Positions 25,505-34,855 of a stretch of DNA of 64,000 nt are shown piece after piece. A model generated the notes under the pieces. The model saw nothing but the letters and a program-made list of their open reading frames with translations. It was not told the DNA's origin and did no database searches. How positions within the stretch are numbered: position 1 is the first letter of the stretch; each line of letters begins with the position of its first letter. This DNA comes from JAVEDQ01 sp963783105. Its GTDB lineage: Bacteria > Actinomycetota > Actinomycetes > Frankiales > Frankiaceae. The stretch covers positions 62,001 to 126,000 of the forward strand of contig CAWAMI010000001.1 of the NCBI GenBank assembly GCA_963783105.1. The letters run 5' to 3'. The translations under genes were made by a program, and so were the position numbers.

Positions 25505-27037
25505 ATGACGTTCGCCCTTCTCGGCGTCCTCGCCGTCGTGCTCCTCACCCTGGGCACGGCGCTGTTCGTGGCGGCGGAGTTCAGCCTCGTCGCGGCGGAA
25601 CGTCCTCGACTGGAAGCAGCGGCCCGGGAGGGTGACCGTCGCGCCGCACGAGCCCTGCGCGCCGTCCGCTCGCTGTCGTTCCAGCTCTCGGGGGCCCAGC
25701 TCGGGATCACGCTGACGACGCTGGTCGTCGGGTTCCTGGCCGAGCCGTCGTTCGCCCGCCTGATCCGGCCTCCGCTCGAGGCCGCAGGCCTGCCCGGCGC
25801 CGTGGTCAACACCGTCGCGGTGACCCTCGCCCTGTTCCTGGTGACGGTGCTGCAGATGATCCTCGGCGAGCTGGTGCCGAAGAACTGGGCGATCGCGCGG
25901 CCCCTCCCGGTGGCCCGGGTGGTCGCGGGTCCGATGCAGCTGTTCTCGGGGGCTTTACGGCCGCTGATCGCCCTGTGCAACTCGTCCGCCAACGCCCTCG
26001 TGCGCCGACTCGGTGTGGAACCACAGGAAGAGCTGAGATCGGCGCGCACCGCCGCCGAGCTCGACAGCCTCGTCCGCAGCTCCGCCGACTCCGGCAGCCT
26101 GCCGGACCGGACCGCGGCCCTGCTGAGCCGCTCCATCACCTTCGGAGACAAGACGGCCGGGGACGTCATGACGCCGCGCACGCAGGTCGTCGCCCTCACC
26201 GCGGGGGCGAGCGTGGCCGAGATGCTCGAGGTGGCCCGGGCCAGCGGCCACTCCCGGTTCCCGGTGGTCGCCGGTAAGCGCGACGACCGGGACAGCAACC
26301 GGGGCGAGCGCACGGGCTCGGCCACCTCGGGGGACCTCGACGACGTCCGCGGCGTCGTCCACGTCAAGCACGCGTTCGCGGTCCCGCGGGACCGGCGCGC
26401 TCGCGCCAACCTCGGCTCGATCACCCGGCGCATCCCCTCGGTACCGGACAGCCTGCCGCTGGACCCGCTGCTGGCGACGCTGCGACGCCCCGGGCTGCAG
26501 ATGGCGCTCGTCGTCGACGAGTACGGCGGCACGGCCGGGGTGGTCACGCTCGAGGACCTGGTCGAGGAGTTGGTCGGCGAGGTCGAGGACGAGTACGACA
26601 CCCCGGACGCCCCGACGGTCAGCTCGGACCCGACCGAAGGCCGGGTGCTGTCCGGTCTGCTCCGCATCGACGAGCTCGCCGAGGCCGCCGGGTTCCGCGC
26701 ACCGGAGGGTCCGTACGCGACCCTCGGCGGGCTCGTGATGGAGCGGCTCGGCCGCCTGCCGGTCGTGGGCGACACCGTCGAGGTCGAGGGGCGGACGCTC
26801 ACCGTGCTGGAGCTCGACGGTCGCCGCGTGGCGTGGGTCCAGCTGGGACCGTCACCCGTGGGCCCGGGCGAGGACGGATCCGCCGACGTCGACGGCTCGG
26901 GACGGGCGGACGACGGTGGGATCGACCCCGGACCGACCGACGCGGGCCGGACCGATCCGCGCCGGACCGACGCGGGCCGGACCGACGCGGGCCGGACCGA
27001 CGCGGGCGCCGACGAGCGGGCGGGAGGCAGGCCGTGA
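25505..27037 (+). CDS. CNNM/CorC (HlyC) family membrane protein, first of a pair
   Basis: A 510-residue protein. An N-terminal DUF21/CNNM transmembrane domain (~1-190: FVAAEFSLVAAERPRLE, QLSGAQLGITLTTLVVGFLAEP, MILGELVPKNWAIARP) is followed by a CBS pair (~205-350, with VMTPRTQVVALTAGASVAEM and VDEYGGTAGVVTLEDLVEELVG) and a CorC_HlyC domain (~365-435). The tail is repetitive, with five TDAGR-like units from a 15-bp DNA repeat. The family is linked to Mg2+/Co2+ efflux or homeostasis. It overlaps the second CNNM gene by 4 nt (GTGA). Confidence 0.9.
   Translation: MTFALLGVLAVVLLTLGTALFVAAEFSLVAAERPRLEAAAREGDRRAARALRAVRSLSFQLSGAQLGITLTTLVVGFLAEPSFARLIRPPLEAAGLPGAVVNTVAVTLALFLVTVLQMILGELVPKNWAIARPLPVARVVAGPMQLFSGALRPLIALCNSSANALVRRLGVEPQEELRSARTAAELDSLVRSSADSGSLPDRTAALLSRSITFGDKTAGDVMTPRTQVVALTAGASVAEMLEVARASGHSRFPVVAGKRDDRDSNRGERTGSATSGDLDDVRGVVHVKHAFAVPRDRRARANLGSITRRIPSVPDSLPLDPLLATLRRPGLQMALVVDEYGGTAGVVTLEDLVEELVGEVEDEYDTPDAPTVSSDPTEGRVLSGLLRIDELAEAAGFRAPEGPYATLGGLVMERLGRLPVVGDTVEVEGRTLTVLELDGRRVAWVQLGPSPVGPGEDGSADVDGSGRADDGGIDPGPTDAGRTDPRRTDAGRTDAGRTDAGADERAGGRP
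26935..27009 (+). repeat. in-frame 15-bp tandem repeat, 5 units
   Basis: GACCGACGCGGGCCG occurs five times head to tail (unit 2 diverged, unit 5 truncated by one change). It encodes Thr-Asp-Ala-Gly-Arg units at the C terminus of the first CNNM protein. Confidence 0.93.
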
Positions 27038-28401
27038 CCGGCATCAGCCTCCTCGTCGCCGTGTTGCTGCTGCTCGGCAACGCCCTGTTCGTCGGCGCCG
27101 AGTTCGCCGCCATCAGCGTCCGACGGGCGATGCTCGAGCCGATGGCGGAGACGAGCGGCATGGCCCGACGCGTCCTCGCCGATCTGCGACACCTGTCCAT
27201 GCTGCTCGCCGGCGCCCAGCTCGGGATCACCCTGTGCTCCCTGGGCCTGGGTGCCGTCGCCGAACCGGCGGTGGCGCACCTGCTCGAGGACCTGCTGGAC
27301 CTGCTGCACGTGCCGGAGGCGCTGCTGCACCCGATCGCTTTCGCGGTCGCGCTGACCCTCGTCGTGTTCCTGCACATGGTGCTCGGCGAGATGGTGCCGA
27401 AGAACCTCAGCCTCGCCTCGCCGGAGCGGCTGGCGCTCGTGCTCGTGCCGGCCCTCGCCGCGTTCGTCCGGGTGACCCGTCCGCTGATCTACTCGCTGAA
27501 CGCCCTGGCCAACGCGGGCCTGTCCGTACTCGGGGTGGAGCCGAAGAACGAACTCGACGCGAGCCACACGCCGGAGGAGCTGGCGGACATCATCGCCGAG
27601 TCACGCTCCGAGGGCCTGCTCGATCCCGAGAAGCACGAGCGGCTCACCGGGGCCCTCGCCCTCGAGAACCTGCGCGCCCGGGACGTCATGATCCCGCTGG
27701 AGCGGCTGGTCAGCGTCTCCCCCGCCATCTCGGCGGACGACCTGGAGGACCTGGCCGCGGAGACCGGGTACTCCCGCTTCCCGGTCGCGACCGGCGCCCG
27801 GGGGGAGCAGGCCGATCCGGACACGCCCGCGGCGACGCGGCCGCCCGCCGTCCGGCCGCTCTCCCGGCTGAGCCCCACCCGGGCCCTGCCGGCCCGGATG
27901 CGACCGGGGTCCGCCCGACCGTCGGCCACCCTCGACGGACGGGAACTGCTCGGTTTCGTGCACGCCAAGGACGTCCTCGGCCTGAGCGCGGCCGCGCGCC
28001 GACAGCCGCTGCCGCTGCAGCGGCTGCGGACGATGCCGGTGCTGCGGCCCGACCAGCCGTTGAGCGTGGTGCTGACCGACCTGCAGCGCATCGGCAGCCA
28101 CCTCGGGCAGGTGCAGGCGGGCGGCAGGACGCTCGGCGTCGTCGCGCTGGAGGACGTCGTCGAGGCCTTCGTCGGCGAGGTCGAGGACGCCTCGCACCTC
28201 GACGCCGAGCACGACCCGCAACCCGGGCACGAGCACGACCCGGGTCGGGCGGATGACACGCGGCCGGTCGCCGAGCCGCGGCCCGCCACGGGCGACGAGG
28301 GGTCCGACGCCGACCGGCCGGACGAGGAACCTCCCCCGAACGTGGACTCCGCGCAGGAGGGCGATCACTTCCCCGCCGACGATCCGGAGCGCCCCGTCTG
28401 A
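27034..28401 (+). CDS. CNNM/CorC (HlyC) family membrane protein, second of a pair
   Basis: A 455-residue paralogue of the upstream gene. The CNNM domain (~1-185) includes LFVGAEFAAISVRRAMLEPM, MLLAGAQLGITLCSLGLGAV and MVLGEMVPKNLSLASPERLA. The CBS pair (VMIPLERLVSVSPAISADD; LGVVALEDVVEAFVGEVED) is split by a ~50-residue Pro/Arg-rich insert. The CorC domain is missing. The tail of ~70 residues is acidic, with an EHDP repeat. GTG at 27034 has GGGAGG 6 nt upstream inside the previous gene, and the overlap is GTGA. Two adjacent unequal CNNM proteins suggest a heteromeric transporter, as seen elsewhere in actinobacteria; this is inference. Confidence 0.88.
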   Translation: MTGISLLVAVLLLLGNALFVGAEFAAISVRRAMLEPMAETSGMARRVLADLRHLSMLLAGAQLGITLCSLGLGAVAEPAVAHLLEDLLDLLHVPEALLHPIAFAVALTLVVFLHMVLGEMVPKNLSLASPERLALVLVPALAAFVRVTRPLIYSLNALANAGLSVLGVEPKNELDASHTPEELADIIAESRSEGLLDPEKHERLTGALALENLRARDVMIPLERLVSVSPAISADDLEDLAAETGYSRFPVATGARGEQADPDTPAATRPPAVRPLSRLSPTRALPARMRPGSARPSATLDGRELLGFVHAKDVLGLSAAARRQPLPLQRLRTMPVLRPDQPLSVVLTDLQRIGSHLGQVQAGGRTLGVVALEDVVEAFVGEVEDASHLDAEHDPQPGHEHDPGRADDTRPVAEPRPATGDEGSDADRPDEEPPPNVDSAQEGDHFPADDPERPV

Positions 28402-28411
28402 ACCTCCTGAC

Positions 28412-29290
28412 CTATCCGGGCTGACCCCCGCCCAACGGCGACGGGACGCCTGTCGGGTTCGGGTACGGGACGACGCCGGCGTCGGCAATGGTCGCCGCGA
28501 GCCGAGCGACGCCCGCGCGGAGGAGGTCGGCCTCGTCGAGGCCCAGGGCGGCCGTGGCCGGCTCGCACAGCCGGTCGGTGGCCTGCTCGATCTCCTCGCG
28601 GGCGGCGTGACCGGCTGCGGTGGGCGTGCCGTCCGCGTTCAGCCAGCCCCGTTCCAACAGCTCACCGTGTGCCTGCTGCCACTCCTGCTCCGTCCAGCCC
28701 CGCCGCTCACGCTGGTTCGGCGGCACCAGCCCGAGCGCGAACATCAGGCGGTTCGCCGAGCAGCCGGACAGGCCGGCGGTGACCAGCGCGGCGACGTGCC
28801 CGTCGCCGCGGAACTCGCGGAGCGCGGTCGCGTCGAACCAGAGCCGGGCGAGCGGCGCCTCGGGGCGCGGTAGCGCGGCGTGCGCCGCGAACACTGGCCG
28901 GCCCGCCCTCGGCGCGGCGTCCACCATGCGGCCGGTGAGCTCGGTGAGCCTGCGCAACTGGTCGGCGGTTCCACCGGCGCCGCCCGCGCCGCCGGTGGGG
29001 ACGATCTCGCCGAGGGCCTCCCCCGCGATCCGCTGACGGGTCGCCAGCACCGCCTCCCGGTCGGCGAACCGCCACGCGTCCGGGAGGGCACGGGCGACCA
29101 TCCGCGGCGCGAAGCCGAAGAACAGCGCGGTGACGAGATCCGGGCCGACCGGTCCCAACGCCGCCGCCCGGGACGCGAAGTAGCCCATCCACCAGCCACG
29201 GCAGCCGATCTCGGCGTAGGCCGTGCTCGCCGCCGGGGTGAAGTAGACGACGGCGTGGACGGCCTCGAAGCCTCGCCACAGGTCTCGCAC
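28412..29290 (-). CDS. SCO6745-family protein
   Basis: A 292-residue protein of the actinobacterial SCO6745 family. It is all-helical, with the N-terminal HAVVYFTPAASTAYAEIGCRGWWMGYFASR and the central GHVAALVTAGLSGCSANRLMFALG typical of the group. A C-terminal winged-helix-like part follows (TEQEWQQAHGELLERGWLNADGTPTAAGH), which resembles MarR-type folds without a clear DNA-binding call. Function is not established. GTG at 29290 has GGGAGG 9 nt upstream. It converges with the second CNNM gene, leaving a 10-nt gap. Confidence 0.8.
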   Translation of the reverse strand: MRDLWRGFEAVHAVVYFTPAASTAYAEIGCRGWWMGYFASRAAALGPVGPDLVTALFFGFAPRMVARALPDAWRFADREAVLATRQRIAGEALGEIVPTGGAGGAGGTADQLRRLTELTGRMVDAAPRAGRPVFAAHAALPRPEAPLARLWFDATALREFRGDGHVAALVTAGLSGCSANRLMFALGLVPPNQRERRGWTEQEWQQAHGELLERGWLNADGTPTAAGHAAREEIEQATDRLCEPATAALGLDEADLLRAGVARLAATIADAGVVPYPNPTGVPSPLGGGQPG

Positions 29291-29697
29291 GGGTCACAGC
29301 CTCCCACCCGCAACCGGGAACGAGGTCTGCTCGTGCAACGCTGTTCGAACCGATGGGATCCGCGGGAGGGACGTTGACTTCGTCTCAGCATGCCGCGCGC
29401 GTGAACCCGGCGAGAGCGCCGAGCGTTGTCCGGGTGTGGACACGACCGAACTCCGGGGCCCCTCCCGCGCGCCTCCGGGTCCCGACGGCGCAACCGCGGT
29501 GGCGACCGCGCCGGTCGAGCGGGTCCCCCACCAGGTGCTCGTGCGCAAGGCGGCCGGCGCCCGCGAGACCGGACGGTCGGACCGGGTGGTGCGGTGGACC
29601 TTCAAGGTGCGGGACAGATGCGGCGACCTCGCCCGGCCGACGCGTACGAAACGGCCGCGGACGGAGTTCGCCCCTCAGCCTCTCGTGTTGGAGCCCC
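29291..29697. other. 407-bp intergenic region between SCO6745-like and TetR genes
   Basis: The region is divergent. A plus-strand frame starting with GTG at 29436 runs into the TetR gene. It contains VERVPHQVLVRKAAGARETG, which weakly recalls the N terminus of AfsA/ScbA hotdog proteins, but the catalytic remainder is absent. A clear promoter is not visible. It may hold a decayed afsA-like remnant. Confidence 0.3.
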
Positions 29698-30525
29698 ATG
29701 TCCCCCCCAGCCCATCCCCGTAGTCCGGATACGCCGGAGCCCATCCCTGCGCCCCCGCCGGCGCCCAGGCCGATGCCGACGACCCCCCGCGGGCAACGCA
29801 CCCGCCAGATGATCATCGAGCGGACGGCGGCCGTCTTCGACGCCCTCGGCTTCGCCGCCGCGACCCTCAACCAGCTCGTCGCCTCGACCGGCCTGACCCG
29901 CGGGGCGTTCTACTTCCATTTCGACTCGAAGGACGCGCTCGCCGAGGCGATCGTCTCGACCCAGCAGGAGCGTTGGCAGCCGGTCGTCGAGGAGCTCATC
30001 CGCAACGAACCCGATCCGCTCCGTCGCCTGATCTCGATCACCTTCTCCAGCGGCACGCTGTTCCAGGGCGACGTGGTGATGCGGGCCGGCTCGCGTCTGA
30101 TGACCGAGCGGTCCCTCATCCGACGCGAGCTGTGGCAGAGCTACCCCTGGTGGCTAAGCGCCGTCCAGCAGCTGCTGGCGGAGTCGGTCGACGAGCTGAA
30201 CGTCGACCCGTCGCTCGCGACCGACACCTGGCCTCCCCGCGACGAGATCCCGGACGGCGTGTCGCCCGGCATCGCCGCCCTGACCGAGAACCTCGTCGCG
30301 GCCTGGATCGGCCTGCAGCAGCAGGCGACGGCGACGGGGCGCAACGACTTCGCCGACCGGTTACGGGTCTCCTGGCTGGCGACGCTGCCGTGGCTGTGCA
30401 AGGAAGCGGCCCGATGCGACGAGCTCACCGAACTCGTCGAACGGCTGGCGGTCCGGATGCGGGAAGCCGGCACCTGGACCCCGTCCTCCTCGGCCACCGC
30501 GGGCGCCGCCGCCGCGACCACCTAG
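29698..30525 (+). CDS. TetR-family regulator, ScbR/ArpA-like
   Basis: A 275-residue repressor-type protein. After a Pro-rich head (~1-30) comes the TetR helix-turn-helix (RGQRTRQMIIERTAAVFDAL, then LNQLVASTGLTRGAFYFHF, SKDALAEAIV). The wording of the HTH and the next segment (GDVVMRAGSRLMTE) resemble gamma-butyrolactone receptors of the ScbR group. The C-terminal ligand domain is of normal length. ATG at 29698 has GGAG 4 nt upstream; ATG at 29773 is an alternative closer to the HTH. No butyrolactone synthase gene is intact nearby. It converges with sbcC, leaving an 8-nt gap. Confidence 0.82.
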   Translation: MSPPAHPRSPDTPEPIPAPPPAPRPMPTTPRGQRTRQMIIERTAAVFDALGFAAATLNQLVASTGLTRGAFYFHFDSKDALAEAIVSTQQERWQPVVEELIRNEPDPLRRLISITFSSGTLFQGDVVMRAGSRLMTERSLIRRELWQSYPWWLSAVQQLLAESVDELNVDPSLATDTWPPRDEIPDGVSPGIAALTENLVAAWIGLQQQATATGRNDFADRLRVSWLATLPWLCKEAARCDELTELVERLAVRMREAGTWTPSSSATAGAAAATT

Positions 30526-30533
30526 GTCGGCGC

Positions 30534-33506
30534 TCAGTCGGCCACCTCGACCGTGCTGCCGCGCCGTCCCTTGCGGACCCGGATCTGTGCGGGGACGCGC
30601 GCGCGCAGCTCGCCGACGTGGCTGACGAGCCCCACCATCCGCCCGCCCTCCCGCAGGCCGTCGAGGGTGTCCATCACCTCCTCGAGCGTCTCGTCGTCCA
30701 GGGAGCCGAACCCTTCGTCCACGAACAGCGCCTCGATGTCGGCACCCCCGGACTCGGCCGTGACGACGTCTCCCAGCGCGAGCGCCAGCGCCAGGCTCGC
30801 CAGGAATGTCTCGCCGCCCGAGAGGGTGGCCGTGTCCCGGTCCTGCCCCGTCCAGCTGTCCCGGGCGAGCAGCCCGAGCCCGGACCGGGCGCCGCCGCGA
30901 ACGGCGCCGTCGGTGTGGACGAGCGTGTAGCGACCCTGGGTCATCCGGCGCAGCCGCTCGCTCGCCACCGCCGCGACCTCCTCGAGCCGGGCGGCGAGAA
31001 CGTACGCCGACAGCGTCATGCGCAGCCGGTTCGCCCCCTGCCCCGCGGCGAGGTCGGCGAGGCGGCGCACCTCCGCCGCCCGCTCCCGCAGCGGCTCGAC
31101 GGCCCGCAGCTCCGTCTCGAACGCCGGCACCAGCCGCTCCAGCTCGTCGGCGCGCGACCTCGCGGCGACCGCCGCCGCCGCACCGGCGCGTGCGGCCGCA
31201 CGCGCCGCGACCAGCGCCGTCTCGGCGTCGGTGACCACCGCGGGTGGGTCGAGGGCCACGTCGACGTCCGGGTCCGCCAGCGCCGCGCCCAGGGCCGCAT
31301 CGGCGGAGCGCCACTCGTCGACGGTCCGCTGCAACTGCTGGACCTCGTCGGGGGCGAGCAGGGCCCGCTCGGCGGCGGCGACGTCGGGGAAGCCGGCCGC
31401 GACGACTCCGGCGGCGAGATCGGCCTCGACGGACAGCACCTCCTGCTCCGCGGCCGCGGCACGGTCGAGGGTGCCGAGCAGCGCCTCGACGGCCTGCACG
31501 ACCCGCTCCTCGCGGCGGAAGGCGGTGTCGACGTCGGCGGCGCCGTCGAGCAGCGAGGCGAGCCGGTCGCCCAGGGCCGTGCCCCGCGCCTCGGCGTCGG
31601 CGGCACGGGCGGTCAGCGACTCGATCTCCCCCCGCGCGAGCGCGAGAAGCTCCCGCTGCTCCCGCTCCCGCTCGTCGAGCCGGCGGCGCTGCTCGGCCAG
31701 ATCGGAGGTGTCCTCGACCGCTCGGCGCGCCTGTCCGACCTCTCGTTCGGTGCGGTCCGCATCGGTCGCCAACGCCCCTGCCGTGGAGCCAGCGGCGTCC
31801 GCCTCGGCCAGCCGGACCTCGAGACCCTCGATCTCGGCGTCGAGCCGCGCCACCGCCGCGGACAGGTCCGCGACGACCTGCTGGGCCTGTTCGGCGGCCG
31901 CCCGGGCAGCGTCCTCCTGCTCCCGGGTCACCCGCGACCCGCGCACCTCCGACGGGTCGGGGTGCTCGCTGGCTCCGCAGACGGGACAGGGGTCGCCGTC
32001 GACCAGGGCCGCGGCCAACTCGGCGATCATCGAGTCCACCCGCTCGGTGCGCAGCCGTGTCGCCTCCTCCCGGAGGCTGACCGCCGACTCCCGGGCCTCG
32101 AGCAGCTCGCGGCCCCTGCCGGAGCGCTCCGTTCGGCAGCTCTCGAGCCGTGCCGCGTCCCTGGCGGCGCGCCGCAGCCGCGCCGCGTCCGCCTCCAGCA
32201 CGGGAATCCGGAGCCGCAGCCCGTCGAGGTCGGCCAGTCGAGCGTCCAGACTCTTCCGCTGCTGCGGCAGGTCGGCGAGCTCCTTCTCGAGCGACGCCGA
32301 ACGTCGCCGGGCCTCGAGACCTCCGCGCTCCGCCGTCTCGCGTTGTCCGGCGACCTCACGGAGCTCCTGTTCGAGACGTCGCGCCTCGTCGAGTCGCCCG
32401 AGGCGGCGACGGCGGAGCTCGGCCGCCGCCCTTAGCTGGGCTGCATCCGCCTCGGCCAGGCCGAAGGGCTCCAGCGTGCGACGCCCTCGGCGAACCTCGT
32501 CCGACCGCTCGGCAGCGGCGGCCCGTCGGCGCGCGCGCTGTTCCAGCCCGCCGCGCAGCTCGGCCGCCCTTCGCGCCTCGTCCAGGCGGGCCTCCGCCTC
32601 GGTCAGCGCGGGGCGTTGCTGTTCGAGGGCGCTCTGCCGGGACAGCAGCTCCCGCCGCCGGGACTGGCGCCGGCCCATCTCTCGCGCCTCGTGCAGGACG
32701 GCTTCGGCGTCGGCCTGAGCCTTCCGGGTCCGCTCCGCGTCGGACTCGGCGACCTGAGCGGCGTCGGCCGCCTGCTCGGCGACCGAGGTCGCCCACCCCT
32801 GCGGCGGAATCCCCTCCTCGCCCAATTCGGGCTCGGCGAGCCCCGCGGCCTGCGCCACCCGGGCGGCCGTCCGGAGCACGGCTGCCTCGGCGGCGGCGAG
32901 CGCGGCGGAACAGCTGCGGCGGCGTTCCGCCAGCCAGTCCTCCACGCGGCGGAAGCGGTCGGTCGCGAACAACCGCTGGAGCAGCTGTGCCCGTTCGGCG
33001 GCCCCGCTGCGCAGGAAGCGCGCGAACTCGCCCTGCGGCAGCAGGACGACCTGGTGGAACTGGTCGACCGACATCCCGAGCAGGCGGATCAGCTCCGCGT
33101 CGGCTTCACCCACCCGCTCCGAGACCGGCGCCCAGCCGCCGTCCACCGCCTCCTGCAGCAGGATCTTCGCCTGGTCCTTCGTCGTGCCCGCGCCACGCAG
33201 CTTGGGCCGCTCCTGCTCCGGCCAACGCTGGATCCGCAGCCGGCGACCGGCGATCGTGACCTCGAGCTCGACGCAGGTCCGCACCGCCGGCTCCGCGTGG
33301 TCCGACCGCAGCCGGTTCACCCCGGCGCGTTGCCCGGGCACGCGCCCGTAGAGCGCGAAGGCCAGCCCGTCGAGGATGCTGGTCTTGCCCGAGCCGGTGT
33401 CGCCCTGCAGCAGGAACAGCCCGCCGGCGGTCATCCGGTCGAAGTCGACGGTCACCTGTTCGGCGAAGGGCCCGAAGGCGGTCAGCGTGAGCCGGTGCGG
33501 GCGCAT
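30534..33506 (-). CDS. sbcC: SbcC, exonuclease subunit (SMC-like ATPase)
   Basis: A 990-residue ATPase of the SbcCD (Mre11-Rad50) nuclease. N-terminal Walker A is GDTGSGKTSILDGLAFALYG. Two long coiled-coil arms flank a zinc hook CPVCGASEHPDP near the middle. The C-terminal signature is LSGGETFLASLALALALGD and Walker B is IEALFVDEGFGSLDDE. It processes DNA hairpins and blocked ends. ATG overlaps the sbcD stop by one base (TGATG at 33504-33508), so the two subunits are coupled. The coiled-coil sequence is Ala/Arg/Glu-rich, which explains long spurious frames on the other strand. Confidence 0.94.
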   Translation of the reverse strand: MRPHRLTLTAFGPFAEQVTVDFDRMTAGGLFLLQGDTGSGKTSILDGLAFALYGRVPGQRAGVNRLRSDHAEPAVRTCVELEVTIAGRRLRIQRWPEQERPKLRGAGTTKDQAKILLQEAVDGGWAPVSERVGEADAELIRLLGMSVDQFHQVVLLPQGEFARFLRSGAAERAQLLQRLFATDRFRRVEDWLAERRRSCSAALAAAEAAVLRTAARVAQAAGLAEPELGEEGIPPQGWATSVAEQAADAAQVAESDAERTRKAQADAEAVLHEAREMGRRQSRRRELLSRQSALEQQRPALTEAEARLDEARRAAELRGGLEQRARRRAAAAERSDEVRRGRRTLEPFGLAEADAAQLRAAAELRRRRLGRLDEARRLEQELREVAGQRETAERGGLEARRRSASLEKELADLPQQRKSLDARLADLDGLRLRIPVLEADAARLRRAARDAARLESCRTERSGRGRELLEARESAVSLREEATRLRTERVDSMIAELAAALVDGDPCPVCGASEHPDPSEVRGSRVTREQEDAARAAAEQAQQVVADLSAAVARLDAEIEGLEVRLAEADAAGSTAGALATDADRTEREVGQARRAVEDTSDLAEQRRRLDEREREQRELLALARGEIESLTARAADAEARGTALGDRLASLLDGAADVDTAFRREERVVQAVEALLGTLDRAAAAEQEVLSVEADLAAGVVAAGFPDVAAAERALLAPDEVQQLQRTVDEWRSADAALGAALADPDVDVALDPPAVVTDAETALVAARAAARAGAAAAVAARSRADELERLVPAFETELRAVEPLRERAAEVRRLADLAAGQGANRLRMTLSAYVLAARLEEVAAVASERLRRMTQGRYTLVHTDGAVRGGARSGLGLLARDSWTGQDRDTATLSGGETFLASLALALALGDVVTAESGGADIEALFVDEGFGSLDDETLEEVMDTLDGLREGGRMVGLVSHVGELRARVPAQIRVRKGRRGSTVEVAD

Positions 33507-34705
33507 CAGGCCGCCGCCCCGGCAGTGGGACTCTCGGACCTGAGACTCTCGGACCTGACGCCCTCGGTGAGCGCGCTCGACAGCAGATCGCGCTCGGCGG
33601 CGCTCGCCTCGGTGCGGCGCACGTGGGCGACGAAGCCCTCCGTGACCTCGAGGTCACTGCGCCCGCGGACCCGGGCGCGGTAGGTCCGGTCGTCCTCGAC
33701 GCCGCCCTCGGGCTGCCAGTCCAGCACCAGCACGTGGGGGAACCGCCGACGCAACCGGTTCATCGCGTCCTCCGGCCGGGAGGGATCGGTGAGCACCACG
33801 GACAGGAAGTCCGCCTCCGCCGCCGCGTGCTCCGGCGCCCGTAGCAGCTCGTCCAGCGCGCCGCGGACCGTGGAGAGCCGGCGGTGCACGGGCGCCTCGA
33901 TCTTCTCCACCCGGTGCAGACCGGCGGCGTCGAGCTCGACCAGCCAGCTGCCCTTGCGGTGGTTCGCCTCCGAGAAGGAGTACGGCAACGGGGAGCCGCT
34001 GTAGCGCAGGCCCTCCGACAGCGCCTGGGCGCCGTGCAGGTGACCGAGCGCTGCGTAGTCCACCCCGTCGAACAGGTGCGCCGGCACGGATCCGACGCCG
34101 CCGATCGCGATGTCACGCTCCGAGTCGCTGACCGCCCCGCCGGTCACCCAGGCGTGCGCCAGCACCACGGTGCGGGACAGCCGCCGAGCTCGGCGATCGG
34201 CGTGCACGCAGTGCATCGCCCGGTCGAGTACCGCGGCGTGGTCGCGGGCCGGCAACGTGGCCTCGCCGTCCGGCGCCGCCGGCAGCTCCCAGCGCGCCGC
34301 CTCCGGCTCCAGGTACGGCAGGGCGTAGACGCCGACCGGCCCGTACCGATCCTCGACCACCACGGGGGCCGCGACCTCCGCCGCCGAGGTGCGGATGTGG
34401 ACGCCGGCCGCGTCGACGAGCCGGCTGCCGAAGCCGAGCCGCCGCGCCGAGTCGTGGTTGCCGCTCGTCACCACGACCCTCGCCCCGGCGTCCCGGAACC
34501 GCCAGAGTGCGTCGGCGCAGGCGTCGACCGCCTCCAGCGGCGGGATCGCCCGGTCGTAGACGTCGCCGGCGACGAGGACGAGATCGACCTTCTCCCGCCG
34601 GACGACGTCGACGAGATGGTCGAGGAACGCGACCTGCGCGTCGCGCAGGTCGACCCGGTGCAGGGAGCGGCCGAGATGCCAGTCGGAAGTGTGGAGCAGC
34701 AGCAC
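33506..34705 (-). CDS. sbcD: SbcD, exonuclease subunit (Mre11-like)
   Basis: A 399-residue calcineurin-like nuclease. Metal-binding motifs are in order: TSDWHLGR, LVAGDVYDRAIPP, VTSGNHDS, and GHLHGAQ near residue 227. The first gene of the sbcDC operon. The C terminus ends with a small repeat (LRSESLRSES), from two copies of a ~15-bp unit near 33527-33557. ATG at 34705 starts directly at the first beta strand (MLLLHTSDWHLG), as in the family. Together with SbcC it cleaves hairpin and protein-capped DNA ends. Confidence 0.94.
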   Translation of the reverse strand: MLLLHTSDWHLGRSLHRVDLRDAQVAFLDHLVDVVRREKVDLVLVAGDVYDRAIPPLEAVDACADALWRFRDAGARVVVTSGNHDSARRLGFGSRLVDAAGVHIRTSAAEVAAPVVVEDRYGPVGVYALPYLEPEAARWELPAAPDGEATLPARDHAAVLDRAMHCVHADRRARRLSRTVVLAHAWVTGGAVSDSERDIAIGGVGSVPAHLFDGVDYAALGHLHGAQALSEGLRYSGSPLPYSFSEANHRKGSWLVELDAAGLHRVEKIEAPVHRRLSTVRGALDELLRAPEHAAAEADFLSVVLTDPSRPEDAMNRLRRRFPHVLVLDWQPEGGVEDDRTYRARVRGRSDLEVTEGFVAHVRRTEASAAERDLLSSALTEGVRSESLRSESPTAGAAA

Positions 34706-34855
34706 ACGAGCAGGCTAGGTCGACCCTCCGACATTTAGCGGTCGTCGCCGTCCCGGGCGCGTTCCCATGGTCCGGCTCCGCGACCGTTTCCCCTGGTGCT
34801 CCCCCTGTTCTTCCTCGTTTGTCCTTCCACGGGACGAGCAGGTCCGGGGACAGTC

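Noticed and set aside
29342..29360. TTCGAACC resembling a tRNA T-loop
   Set aside because: No acceptor or anticodon stem can be formed around it.
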